Shown here piece after piece: positions 42,410 through 49,445 of a DNA stretch of 49,445 nt; position 1 is the first letter of the stretch, and every line of letters begins with the position of its first letter. The notes beneath the pieces were generated by a model. It saw only the letters and a program-made list of their open reading frames with translations. It was not told the DNA's origin and ran no database searches. The position numbers were made by a program, and so were the translations under genes. Source of the DNA: a bacterium (GTDB taxonomy: Bacteria; Bacteroidota; Ignavibacteria; Kapaibacteriales; UBA2268). The stretch is taken from NCBI GenBank assembly GCA_024711295.1, contig JANJTB010000012.1, positions 1 to 49,445 on the forward strand. The letters are read 5' to 3'.

Positions 42410-43285
42410 ATGATAAAAAGTATGACAGGATTCAGCAAAGCTGAATTAACAGAAAATGGTATTCATGCGTTAATAGAACTGAAATGCCTCAATGGCAGAT
42501 TTCTAGATATTAATTGCAAAATGCCCAGAAATATACAGCATCGCGAGTACGAAGTAAGAGAAATCATCAGAAATTCTGTTACCAGAGGTACACTAACAGC
42601 GAATATCACAATCGAAACGAATGCTTCGACAGGTGGTTTTGCGCTTAGCGAAAATGCTGCAAAAAATGTATATGGCTCTCTGAACAGCATCAGGAAAAAA
42701 CTCAGAATTAAAGAGCCTGTTAGTATGGACAACATACTTCATTTCGCATCTCAGCTGGTAGTAAGCGACAATTCGGAAGATGAAAATCTCATAATGAGTA
42801 TAGTTAAGAAAGCACTTCACGAAGCTATACGCAACCTCGATAATATGCAGAAAAAAGAGGGTCAGCAAATTATGAAGGACATCAATAACAGAATGAGAAA
42901 TGTCAGTGAGCTGGTTGAGAAAATTTCCAAATTAGGCCTCGAGAAAATTCCTGCAGAGAGAGAAAGGCTACGCCAGAGAATTGCTCAGTTATTCGAAAGT
43001 GATGAATATGATGAGCAAAGATTGCAGACAGAAATGGTGTTGCTTGCTGATAAACTTGATGTTTCGGAGGAAATTGTAAGGCTTAATTCCCACTTTAAGT
43101 TTTTCTACGAGTCTGTAAAATCTCCCGAACCTTCAGGCAGAAAAATAAACTTCCTGTTGCAGGAGATGGGCAGAGAGGTTAATACCATCGGCAACAAAGC
43201 CAATGATGCGATAATTTCGCAATATGTGGTCACGGTTAAGGAAGAGCTTGAAAGAATTCGCGAACAGGTCCAAAATATCGAATAG
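42410..43285 (+). CDS. yicC: YicC family protein (putative endoribonuclease)
   Basis: The 291-residue protein has the YicC N-terminal motif IKSMTGFSKAE and the conserved ELKCLNGRFLDINCKMPR. The C-terminal DUF1732 region (LLADKLDVSEEIVRLNSHFKFF, then GRKINFLLQEMGREVNTIGNKAND) is the family hallmark. E. coli YicC has been linked to RNA degradation. It is cytosolic with no signal. rqcH begins 6 bp after the stop, so the two are co-transcribed. Confidence 0.93.
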   Translation: MIKSMTGFSKAELTENGIHALIELKCLNGRFLDINCKMPRNIQHREYEVREIIRNSVTRGTLTANITIETNASTGGFALSENAAKNVYGSLNSIRKKLRIKEPVSMDNILHFASQLVVSDNSEDENLIMSIVKKALHEAIRNLDNMQKKEGQQIMKDINNRMRNVSELVEKISKLGLEKIPAERERLRQRIAQLFESDEYDEQRLQTEMVLLADKLDVSEEIVRLNSHFKFFYESVKSPEPSGRKINFLLQEMGREVNTIGNKANDAIISQYVVTVKEELERIREQVQNIE

Positions 43286-43291
43286 TTATTG

Positions 43292-44905
43292 ATGATTCGA
43301 AATTACTATACACTTACTCATATAGTCAAAGAGATTAATTCACTATGCGGGTGGGTAGTTGATGATGTTTTTACTCAAGACAAAGACTCTCTGGTTATCA
43401 GTCTGAATGATGGTAAAAGAGAGTCTTTTATGATTTTTGTATGTGACGGCAAGTTTGATTCTTTCTACCATAAAAACTCATTTGGCAAAGCCAGAAAAAA
43501 CGCATTCAGCTTGCTGAATGACCTTACGGGCGAAGTCTTTCAGGGTGCAGAAGTTATAGGCAAGAGTAGAATTATCAGGCTGAATTTTGTTCATACAACT
43601 GCTTATGCCGTATTATTTGGCGGTGCGAAAAGCAATTTTCTGCTTGTAAACAGTGATGGGCTAATCTTAGACGCATTCAAAAATAAACACCAAAATATTT
43701 CGAAGATATTTGCTCCTGAATCTGAGTCCAATAAAGAATTCGACAGCTTCTCGCCTGATACAACGCTTAAACATGCATTGGCTAACTCGTCATATTTGTT
43801 TGGTAGCACATATTCTGCTGAATTGCTTAGACGAACAGGCAAATTTGATGGCAGTGAAAAATTGGCTGACCTAAGTGCTGATGATTTATCTGAAATTCAA
43901 AATCATGCCATCGGTATGATAAATGAACTTACGAATGCCACGAAATTTTACTTGCTTTCGGGTTCTGATTCGAAGAAGATAATGTCGCCGCTGCTGCTCA
44001 ATGGATATAGTGAAATAGGCACTTACGAAACTTGCTCCGAAGCAGTTAACCGAAAGATAGTATCGCAAATAGTTGAGTCGGAGTTTAGTGTTGAGTACAA
44101 GAGAATATTTGCATATTTAGACAAACAAAAACGCAAAATTGACAAGCAGATTGAATTCATGCAGGATATTGAATCTGCCGAGCATAGACTTGCTGACTAC
44201 AGAAAGTTCGCAGAGTTATTAATGTCGCATCCGGAGTCCAGGAGCAAATTTGGAAATGCAATTACTCTTAATGATTGGGAAAACAATCAAGTAGAAATTA
44301 AACTTGATTCGAAATTAAATCTCGTTGACAATGCTGCAAAGTATTTTGACAAAGCAAGGGCAACTGTGACAGATATCAAAACGAGAAAGCAGAGATTGCC
44401 GGAAATGTTAGTCAAACAAAGAGACATTCACAAATCTGTCGAAGATTTGAAATCAGTAAAAAGCATTAAGGAACTTGAGAGATTTGATTCAAATATTAAG
44501 AAAGTTACCGGTGAAAGAACTAATACATCAAAAATGACTATGGAAGATAAATTTAGAAAATTCGAACTTGGCGAAGGCTATGTTTTGTATGCCGGGAAAA
44601 ATGCCTCAAATAATGATGAGCTAACTATGAAGTTTGCCAAACCAAATGATATTTGGCTACATGCAAGAGGCACCAGCGGCTCGCATACAATTATCCGTAT
44701 GGATAGTGAAGAGAAACCTCCTAAACTGATTTTACAAAAAGCAGCTGAAATTACCGCTTACTACTCGGGTGCTCGTAATGCCAAATATGTACCTGTAATA
44801 TGGACATACAAAAAATATGTTCGCAAGCCAAAAGGAGCAAACGTTGGTGCAGTGGTTGTGGCAAAAGAAACTGTAATCATGGCAGAGCCAAAGCTTCCTG
44901 AGTAG
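43292..44905 (+). CDS. rqcH: Ribosome quality control protein RqcH (NFACT family)
   Basis: RqcH binds obstructed 50S subunits and adds C-terminal alanine tails to stalled nascent chains. The 537-residue protein shows the NFACT-N domain at the start (YYTLTHIVKEINSL...DDVFTQDKDSLVISLNDG), a central coiled-coil region (about 270-400, FAYLDKQKRKIDKQIEFMQD) and a C-terminal NFACT-R domain (GYVLYAGKNASNNDELTMKF, DIWLHARGTSGSHTIIR). ATG at 43292 is preferred over a TTG one codon upstream. It is shorter than the roughly 570 residues of Bacillus RqcH, so the middle domains may be reduced. Its stop is only 3 bp from the stop of the convergent gene. Confidence 0.9.
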   Translation: MIRNYYTLTHIVKEINSLCGWVVDDVFTQDKDSLVISLNDGKRESFMIFVCDGKFDSFYHKNSFGKARKNAFSLLNDLTGEVFQGAEVIGKSRIIRLNFVHTTAYAVLFGGAKSNFLLVNSDGLILDAFKNKHQNISKIFAPESESNKEFDSFSPDTTLKHALANSSYLFGSTYSAELLRRTGKFDGSEKLADLSADDLSEIQNHAIGMINELTNATKFYLLSGSDSKKIMSPLLLNGYSEIGTYETCSEAVNRKIVSQIVESEFSVEYKRIFAYLDKQKRKIDKQIEFMQDIESAEHRLADYRKFAELLMSHPESRSKFGNAITLNDWENNQVEIKLDSKLNLVDNAAKYFDKARATVTDIKTRKQRLPEMLVKQRDIHKSVEDLKSVKSIKELERFDSNIKKVTGERTNTSKMTMEDKFRKFELGEGYVLYAGKNASNNDELTMKFAKPNDIWLHARGTSGSHTIIRMDSEEKPPKLILQKAAEITAYYSGARNAKYVPVIWTYKKYVRKPKGANVGAVVVAKETVIMAEPKLPE

Positions 44906-44908
44906 CAG

Positions 44909-45511
44909 TTAAAATACGTATCTTATCGCGATTGATACACCAAAGCCTGTATAAGTTGTGCCATCCGGTGAACGGTCCCAAAATTCAGAGAATGATGTGT
45001 TGTCGGATATCTGATGGAGCAAACCAACGCTACCGCTTATCGCAAATGCCGGCAGTATCTTGTATTCTATACCTACACCTGCACCAAGATTGATTATTTC
45101 GTCACTTATGATGTTCTTCTCCACAATTTCGCGGTCGTTGATGACATACCTTTTTACTCTGCGGTGCTCAAGGTTAAGATAGCTACCCCCAAGGAAACCG
45201 TATATTCTTGTGTTTCCCTGCTTAATAATGCTATGCTGATACTCTGCACCAAGTATAGTATAAAAATCGAGGTCGTCAGGTGGATTATCACCGTAATAAT
45301 AAACTATTCCTCCTAATTGCACAGCAGAACTCTGATTAAGCTCAATCTGATAATTAAGACCGGTACCCGAAAACGAGGAGTATGCAATGCCGAACTGGTG
45401 CTTGGGATATGTTTTCTTTTGTGCTGATAAATCAGCATGTTGAAATATCATTATAAGCACTATTATAACAAGCAATTTATTGAATTTTTCAAAATAATTC
45501 ATTATTTTCAT
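44909..45511 (-). CDS. Probable outer membrane beta-barrel protein
   Basis: The 200-residue product has an N-terminal signal peptide (about 1-30, LLVIIVLIMIFQHADLSAQ) and alternating amphipathic strands such as HQFGIAYSSFSGTGLNYQIEL, TRIYGFLGGSYLNLEHRR, NLGAGVGIEYKILPAFAISGSVGLL and TGFGVSIAIRYVF. The C-terminal phenylalanine after aromatic alternation is the classical signal for barrel assembly. An eight-strand barrel would fit the size. No specific function is recognisable. ATGs at 45511 and 45502 are both possible starts. Confidence 0.75.
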   Translation of the reverse strand: MKIMNYFEKFNKLLVIIVLIMIFQHADLSAQKKTYPKHQFGIAYSSFSGTGLNYQIELNQSSAVQLGGIVYYYGDNPPDDLDFYTILGAEYQHSIIKQGNTRIYGFLGGSYLNLEHRRVKRYVINDREIVEKNIISDEIINLGAGVGIEYKILPAFAISGSVGLLHQISDNTSFSEFWDRSPDGTTYTGFGVSIAIRYVF

Positions 45512-45523
45512 ATTAATAATTGG

Positions 45524-45531
45524 TATTTTTG
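45524..45531 (+). promoter_or_regulatory. Candidate -7 element of the TonB-dependent receptor gene
   Basis: TATTTTTG matches TAnnTTTG, 75 bp before the start codon at 45607, in the divergent gap with the beta-barrel gene. No -33 TTG at the right distance. Confidence 0.3.
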
Positions 45532-45606
45532 ATAATTAAGATAATTCATATTCACAATTAATTTAATTCATAGAAGAATTAAGTAAGTGTTTTATTGGAG
45601 TTAAAG

Positions 45607-48600
45607 ATGACAAAAAATTTTACTTATATATTTTTTATTCTTTCAGTATTATTTTTATTACCTTTTACTGCTAATTCTCAGGGACTTACAACTGCAGGTC
45701 TGAGCGGCACAATCAAGGATACCAAAGGTGAAATTCTTGTTGGTGCTAATGTCAAGGTCATTCACGAACCGTCGGGTTCGATTATGGGTGGTCGTAGTAA
45801 TAAGTCCGGTAGGTTTAATGTGGTAGGGCTCAGAGTAGGTGGACCTTTTACAGTTGAAGTAAGCATGGTCGGTTACGAAAAACATATAATTAATGATATT
45901 AATCTCGGAGTGGGCCAGAACCTGTCAATTGATGTAAAATTATCGCAGACAAGTATTCGTACGGAGAGTATCGAAGTAATAGCATCTAAAGGGGATATCA
46001 TCAGCAAGGAAAAAACCGGCGCCACACAAACAGTCGGAGAAGAAGAAATAAATAATTTACCTACAATTGCCCGCTCGATACATGATTATTCCAGATTATC
46101 TCCTCATGTGATATCCTCAACCAGCGACGGCTCGAATGTAGGTGGACGTAACAGTAAGTTCAACACAATACAGGTTGACGGAGCTGTCATGAGCGATGCC
46201 TTTGGATTGTCTGCATCGGGCACACCCGGTGGTCAGGCAGAGTCGCAGCCGATATCACTCGATGCTATTCAGGAGTTTCAGGTATCTGTTTCGCCTTTTG
46301 ATGTAAGAGAAGGTGGTTTTACAGGTGGAGCGATAAATGCTATTACCCGCAGTGGATCGAACTATATACGCGGAGGTTTGTATTTCTTCGGCCGTAACGG
46401 AGCATTGGTTGGCTCCAGCCCCGATGTCAACCGCCGCCCTTATGATGATTTCGGTGAAACGGTTATTGGCGGTCGTGTAGGTGGCCCACTAGTAAGAAAT
46501 AAGTTGTTTTATTTTGCAAATGTAGAATATAAGCTGCGCTCAGACCCTTATACCATAGGATTGGGTGACCCTCAAGCCTTGCGAACATTTCCGCTTACAA
46601 GAGATTCATTGGATATAATCAGGCAAATATCTATTAATAAATATAATTACGACCCCGGCACATACGACCAGTATTCACGAACTACAGATGCTTATAAGCT
46701 ATTTGCACGTCTCGATTATAATATTTCCGAGCATCATCGCCTCACATTCAGGCATAATTTTGTGCATGCAAATCAGGGTAAGGATATCACACGAAGCGAA
46801 ACATTTTACTCTTATGCAGGACAGGAATATATTTTTAACAGTATGCAAAATCAATCTGTACTGCAATTGAACAGCGTTTTTGGGTCCGGCTTTGCTAATG
46901 AATTGCGTGTTGCATACACATTTATTGATGATGCAAGAGATGTGCTTTCCAACTCTCCATATCCTCAGATAACAATTTCGAGATTAGGACCTGATGGAAC
47001 GGCGTCTGTATCTTTTGGTACCAGAAGTGCCAGCCAGGCGAATGAACTCGGACAGCGTATTCTTGAAATTACCGATAATTTTAACTGGTTTATGGGCGAC
47101 CACGTTCTCACTGTAGGTACCTCTAATCAGTTCATAACATTTGATAATTTATTTATTCAGGACTACAATGGTTCCTGGTCGTTCGAAGGAGTTGAGGCAT
47201 ACAAGCAAGGTATAGCAAGAAGTTTTACACGCAGCTATTCACTAATTGATGGTGTTAGTCAGCCCAGAGCAAAGTTTTCGTATGGTCAGCTGGGATTTTA
47301 CATTCAGGACGAATGGACTTTACAGTCAAATTTCAAGATTTTAGCCGGTGTTCGAGCTGATTTGTTTGTATTCCCAAACACTCCACTTGCAAATCCCAAA
47401 GTTGCTGAAACATTCGCGGGCTCTACCGACTTTTCGCCTGCCGGCCTGAAGACTGACATGAATCCCAATCCATTTGCCTATTCACCAAGAATTGGTTTCA
47501 ATTGGGATGTATTTGATGACAAAACTACTCAAATCCGAGGTGGAGTAGGTGTGTTTTCGGGTAGGACTCCCGGTGTTTGGCTATCCAATCAATATGCAAA
47601 TACAGGTATGGATCTTGCACGTACCGACCTTCGTGACCCTGCTTTTCAGTTTACCGAAGATATCGGCTTCAATCCACCGACTCAGACAAATACCAATTAT
47701 GAAATTAACTTAGTTGACCCTGATTTCAAAATGCCGCAAATATTCAGAGCTAATATAGCTTACGATCAGGAATTGCCTTATGGTATGTTTACAACATTAG
47801 AAGTTATATACGGCTCAACAATTTATGATGTTTTGTACAAGAATATTAATCTGAAATATGCACGCGACAACGAAGGCAATCAGATTTATGGCATTGACGG
47901 TCGTCCGATATACATGGGACGAAACAGACTTAATAATACATTCACACGTGTCTTGTACCTTACAAATACCAGCGAAGGCAACCAGGGTTCGTTCACTTTT
48001 CAGCTCCAAAAACCATTCCGACAGGGTATCTGGAGAGATTTGAGCCTTAACCTTGCATATACTTTCAATTTTGCCAATGATGTTAATTCACTTACCTCAA
48101 GTATAGCTGCATCAAACTGGCAATTTAATCATGTAACTGATGTTAATAATCCCGGACTTACAACATCACTGTTCAGTATTCCACACAGAATTCTTGCGAA
48201 TATTTCCTATATGTTCGAAATATCCAAAGGTTATAACACTACCATAGGTTTATTCTACGAAGGGCGCTCCGGTGCACCGTTTTCGATGGTTTACTTCTCA
48301 CAGGGATCTGTATTCTCAGGTGATGCAAATAACGATGATGTTTGGACAAATGACCTGGTATATATTCCTACCGGACCGGATGACACAAAGATGGTCCTGA
48401 CCACAAACAACTGGGACGAACTAGAATCATTCTTAAATCAGTTTGATGAAATTAAGGATCAACGAGGTAAAATATCCGAAAGATATTCTTTGCGTCAGCC
48501 ATGGAGAAATAACCTTGACATTAGAATTTCCCAGGAAATACCTACGGCTAACAAGCAAAAAATACAGTTCACACTTGATATTCTTAACTTATTGAATCTT

Positions 48601-48840
48601 TTGAACCATGAATGGGGCTATCAGTACTTCATTTCTAATTCAAGCTATAGTTTGATGCGCTACGAAGGAAGTGTTTCGCAGGCAGAGATTAACGCCGGGC
48701 TTTACAAACAGGAAGATTTGAACAAAATAAAAGCCGGATTTGTACCTAATTTCAGAGGGAATACCAAAGATGCAATCTTCAATGTTCTCGACCTTCAATC
48801 AAGGTGGCAAATGCAGTTAGGCATCAGGTATTTCTTTTAA
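45607..48840 (+). CDS. TonB-dependent outer membrane receptor, Oar-like
   Basis: The 1077-residue receptor has a signal peptide (TYIFFILSVLFLLPFTANSQG), a carboxypeptidase-regulatory-like domain (GTIKDTKGEILVGANVKVIHE...NKSGRFNVVGLRVGGPF, about 30-115), a plug domain (EEINNLPTIARSIHDYSRLSP, then LDAIQEFQVSVSPFDVREGGFTGG) and a large beta-barrel ending LGIRYFF. The HEPSGS and RVGGPFTVEVSMVGY features are typical of Oar-type receptors, one of which has been implicated in protease export in Myxococcus. No SusD-like partner is adjacent, arguing against glycan uptake. The ATG at 45607 with GGAG upstream is preferred over a TTG 12 bp earlier. Confidence 0.92.
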   Translation: MTKNFTYIFFILSVLFLLPFTANSQGLTTAGLSGTIKDTKGEILVGANVKVIHEPSGSIMGGRSNKSGRFNVVGLRVGGPFTVEVSMVGYEKHIINDINLGVGQNLSIDVKLSQTSIRTESIEVIASKGDIISKEKTGATQTVGEEEINNLPTIARSIHDYSRLSPHVISSTSDGSNVGGRNSKFNTIQVDGAVMSDAFGLSASGTPGGQAESQPISLDAIQEFQVSVSPFDVREGGFTGGAINAITRSGSNYIRGGLYFFGRNGALVGSSPDVNRRPYDDFGETVIGGRVGGPLVRNKLFYFANVEYKLRSDPYTIGLGDPQALRTFPLTRDSLDIIRQISINKYNYDPGTYDQYSRTTDAYKLFARLDYNISEHHRLTFRHNFVHANQGKDITRSETFYSYAGQEYIFNSMQNQSVLQLNSVFGSGFANELRVAYTFIDDARDVLSNSPYPQITISRLGPDGTASVSFGTRSASQANELGQRILEITDNFNWFMGDHVLTVGTSNQFITFDNLFIQDYNGSWSFEGVEAYKQGIARSFTRSYSLIDGVSQPRAKFSYGQLGFYIQDEWTLQSNFKILAGVRADLFVFPNTPLANPKVAETFAGSTDFSPAGLKTDMNPNPFAYSPRIGFNWDVFDDKTTQIRGGVGVFSGRTPGVWLSNQYANTGMDLARTDLRDPAFQFTEDIGFNPPTQTNTNYEINLVDPDFKMPQIFRANIAYDQELPYGMFTTLEVIYGSTIYDVLYKNINLKYARDNEGNQIYGIDGRPIYMGRNRLNNTFTRVLYLTNTSEGNQGSFTFQLQKPFRQGIWRDLSLNLAYTFNFANDVNSLTSSIAASNWQFNHVTDVNNPGLTTSLFSIPHRILANISYMFEISKGYNTTIGLFYEGRSGAPFSMVYFSQGSVFSGDANNDDVWTNDLVYIPTGPDDTKMVLTTNNWDELESFLNQFDEIKDQRGKISERYSLRQPWRNNLDIRISQEIPTANKQKIQFTLDILNLLNLLNHEWGYQYFISNSSYSLMRYEGSVSQAEINAGLYKQEDLNKIKAGFVPNFRGNTKDAIFNVLDLQSRWQMQLGIRYFF

Positions 48841-48911
48841 TTATATCATTTCTCAGATATAAAACAGATATCACCTCAATCCCTCAAGTGAATTAATCAC
48901 AATTCAGATTA

Positions 48912-48944
48912 ATCCTTCCGAAAGTTTGAAACTTTCGGAAGGAT
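48912..48944. terminator. Long perfect hairpin after the receptor gene
   Basis: ATCCTTCCGAAAGTTT and its exact reverse complement (48912-48927 and 48929-48944) flank a single G, giving a long stem. It lies 72 bp after the stop codon. There is no T run, so it may be a terminator, an mRNA stabiliser or another intergenic repeat. Confidence 0.6.
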
Positions 48945-48959
48945 GTCGCGTGCAGATAT

Positions 48960-49292
48960 TCATTATTCTTGTTGTGGAAACCCATCCACCACGCGCAAAG
49001 AAAATATCTGAACTATGATTTAATGATTGATATGATTATTATGATTTCAAAAATCAGAAAAATCAGGATAATCACATAAATCAAGGTTCTGACAATTTAA
49101 GGGAGTGAGAAGATGACATATTATTGCCGGTGTGTGGAAATCCATCCACCCCGCCTGCTACGCAGGCACCCCTCAATGAGGGGAATTGAAAAATTGGTTG
49201 CAAGATGGAGATGTTTGTTAAAATATTTGGCAACAGTGTGAAATCCGTCCACCCCGCCTGCTAAGGCAGGCACCCCTCAAGAGGGGAAATGA
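48960..49292 (-). repeat. Dispersed intergenic repeat block, copy 3
   Basis: This block has the same orientation as the one at 1-425. It contains a decayed CCCATCCACC start, a complete GATT/AATC dyad (49017-49082), the CAAGGTTCTGAC flank, the ATATTATTGCCGGTGT segment, and two double hairpins (49139-49188 and 49241-49290). It fills most of the 571-bp gap between the receptor and the last gene. Confidence 0.85.
49017..49082. repeat. 9-bp-phased GATT/AATC dyad (4+4 words)
   Basis: GATT at 49017, 49025, 49034 and 49043; AATC at 49052, 49061, 49070 and 49079. One step is 8 bp and all others are 9 bp. Confidence 0.85.
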
Positions 49293-49346
49293 GAAAAAAT
49301 ATGTGTTTTTTTTACTTTTTTCAAATATTTTGGGACAAAAATCAAA

Positions 49347-49376
49347 TTGATGTGTCTTTATAAATAGGTATATTTG
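49347..49376 (+). promoter_or_regulatory. Promoter of the last gene, Bacteroidota type (TTG-N19-TATATTTG)
   Basis: TTG (49347-49349), exactly 19 bp, then TATATTTG (49369-49376) is a full consensus match, 35 bp before the ATG at 49412. The -7 box is embedded in the palindrome ATATTTGCAAATAT (49370-49383), so a repressor bound there would block the promoter. Confidence 0.65.
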
Positions 49377-49383
49377 CAAATAT
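49370..49383. promoter_or_regulatory. 14-bp palindrome overlapping the -7 box, candidate operator
   Basis: ATATTTGCAAATAT is a perfect palindrome identical to the core of the one at 19998-20013. It covers most of the -7 element of the last gene. Confidence 0.45.
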
Positions 49384-49411
49384 TGAAAAACATTCTTTTG
49401 GGGTGAATGCT

Positions 49412-49445
49412 ATGATGCGTTTAATACTTATTTTTCTCTTTAGCG
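49412..49445 (+). CDS. Start of an exported protein, truncated by the window end
   Basis: The frame begins MMRLILIFLFS and runs off the window end. It reads as the start of a signal peptide. ATGs at 49412 and 49415 are both possible starts. It is supported by the consensus promoter 35 bp upstream. Nothing can be said about the mature protein. Confidence 0.5.
   Translation, partial: MMRLILIFLFS

Overview
The window reads as a chromosomal segment of an AT-rich member of the Bacteroidota/Chlorobiota/Ignavibacteriota branch (FCB group). Three secreted proteins end in type IX secretion (T9SS) sorting domains. Several genes are preceded by the Bacteroidota promoter signature TAnnTTTG, twice with TTG at the correct 19-bp distance. 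Shine-Dalgarno sequences are weak or absent in many places, and there is an Oar-like TonB-dependent receptor and a tricorn-type protease. I cannot name a species; an Ignavibacteria/Kapabacteria-like lineage is a guess.

Layout. 1-430: intergenic repeat block. 431-3766: serine dehydratase and a thioredoxin-like protein (minus strand), a T9SS cargo protein, a HipA-like kinase. 3878-13818: mostly housekeeping on the plus strand: mraY, serS, then rpiB-mnmE-mnmG, then an RmlD-like reductase, a DUF2461 protein, and hldA and hldC (ADP-heptose synthesis for LPS). Two perfect 16-bp parS sites, the loading sites of the chromosome partition protein ParB, sit immediately before and after mnmG, so the locus is probably close to the replication origin. 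13819-14240: second repeat block. 14372-21246: T9SS cargo, a tricorn-like protease, a lipoprotein, a haloalkane-dehalogenase-like hydrolase, a small membrane protein. 21605-27538: a type III restriction-modification cassette (res-rhuM-mod). 27658-33821: a MarR-controlled RND efflux operon with two matching candidate operators. 33931-38363: a probable glycosyltransferase and a large Asp-box T9SS cargo. 38476-44905: tilS (with a very long Lys-rich N-terminal extension carrying a 198-bp tandem duplication), hpt, a TPR protein, an hpt pseudogene, yicC and rqcH. 44909-48840: an outer-membrane beta-barrel protein and an Oar-like receptor. 48841-49411: third repeat block, then the start of another exported protein.

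The most notable non-gene structures are: the parS pair; the dispersed repeat whose core is a run of GATT words followed by a run of AATC words, spaced nearly always exactly 9 bp; the paired MarR operators; a palindrome (ATATTTGCAAATAT) upstream of two separate genes; and the hpt remnant. I saw no rRNA, tRNA, CRISPR array or transposase gene. All homology statements come from reading motifs, not from database searches.
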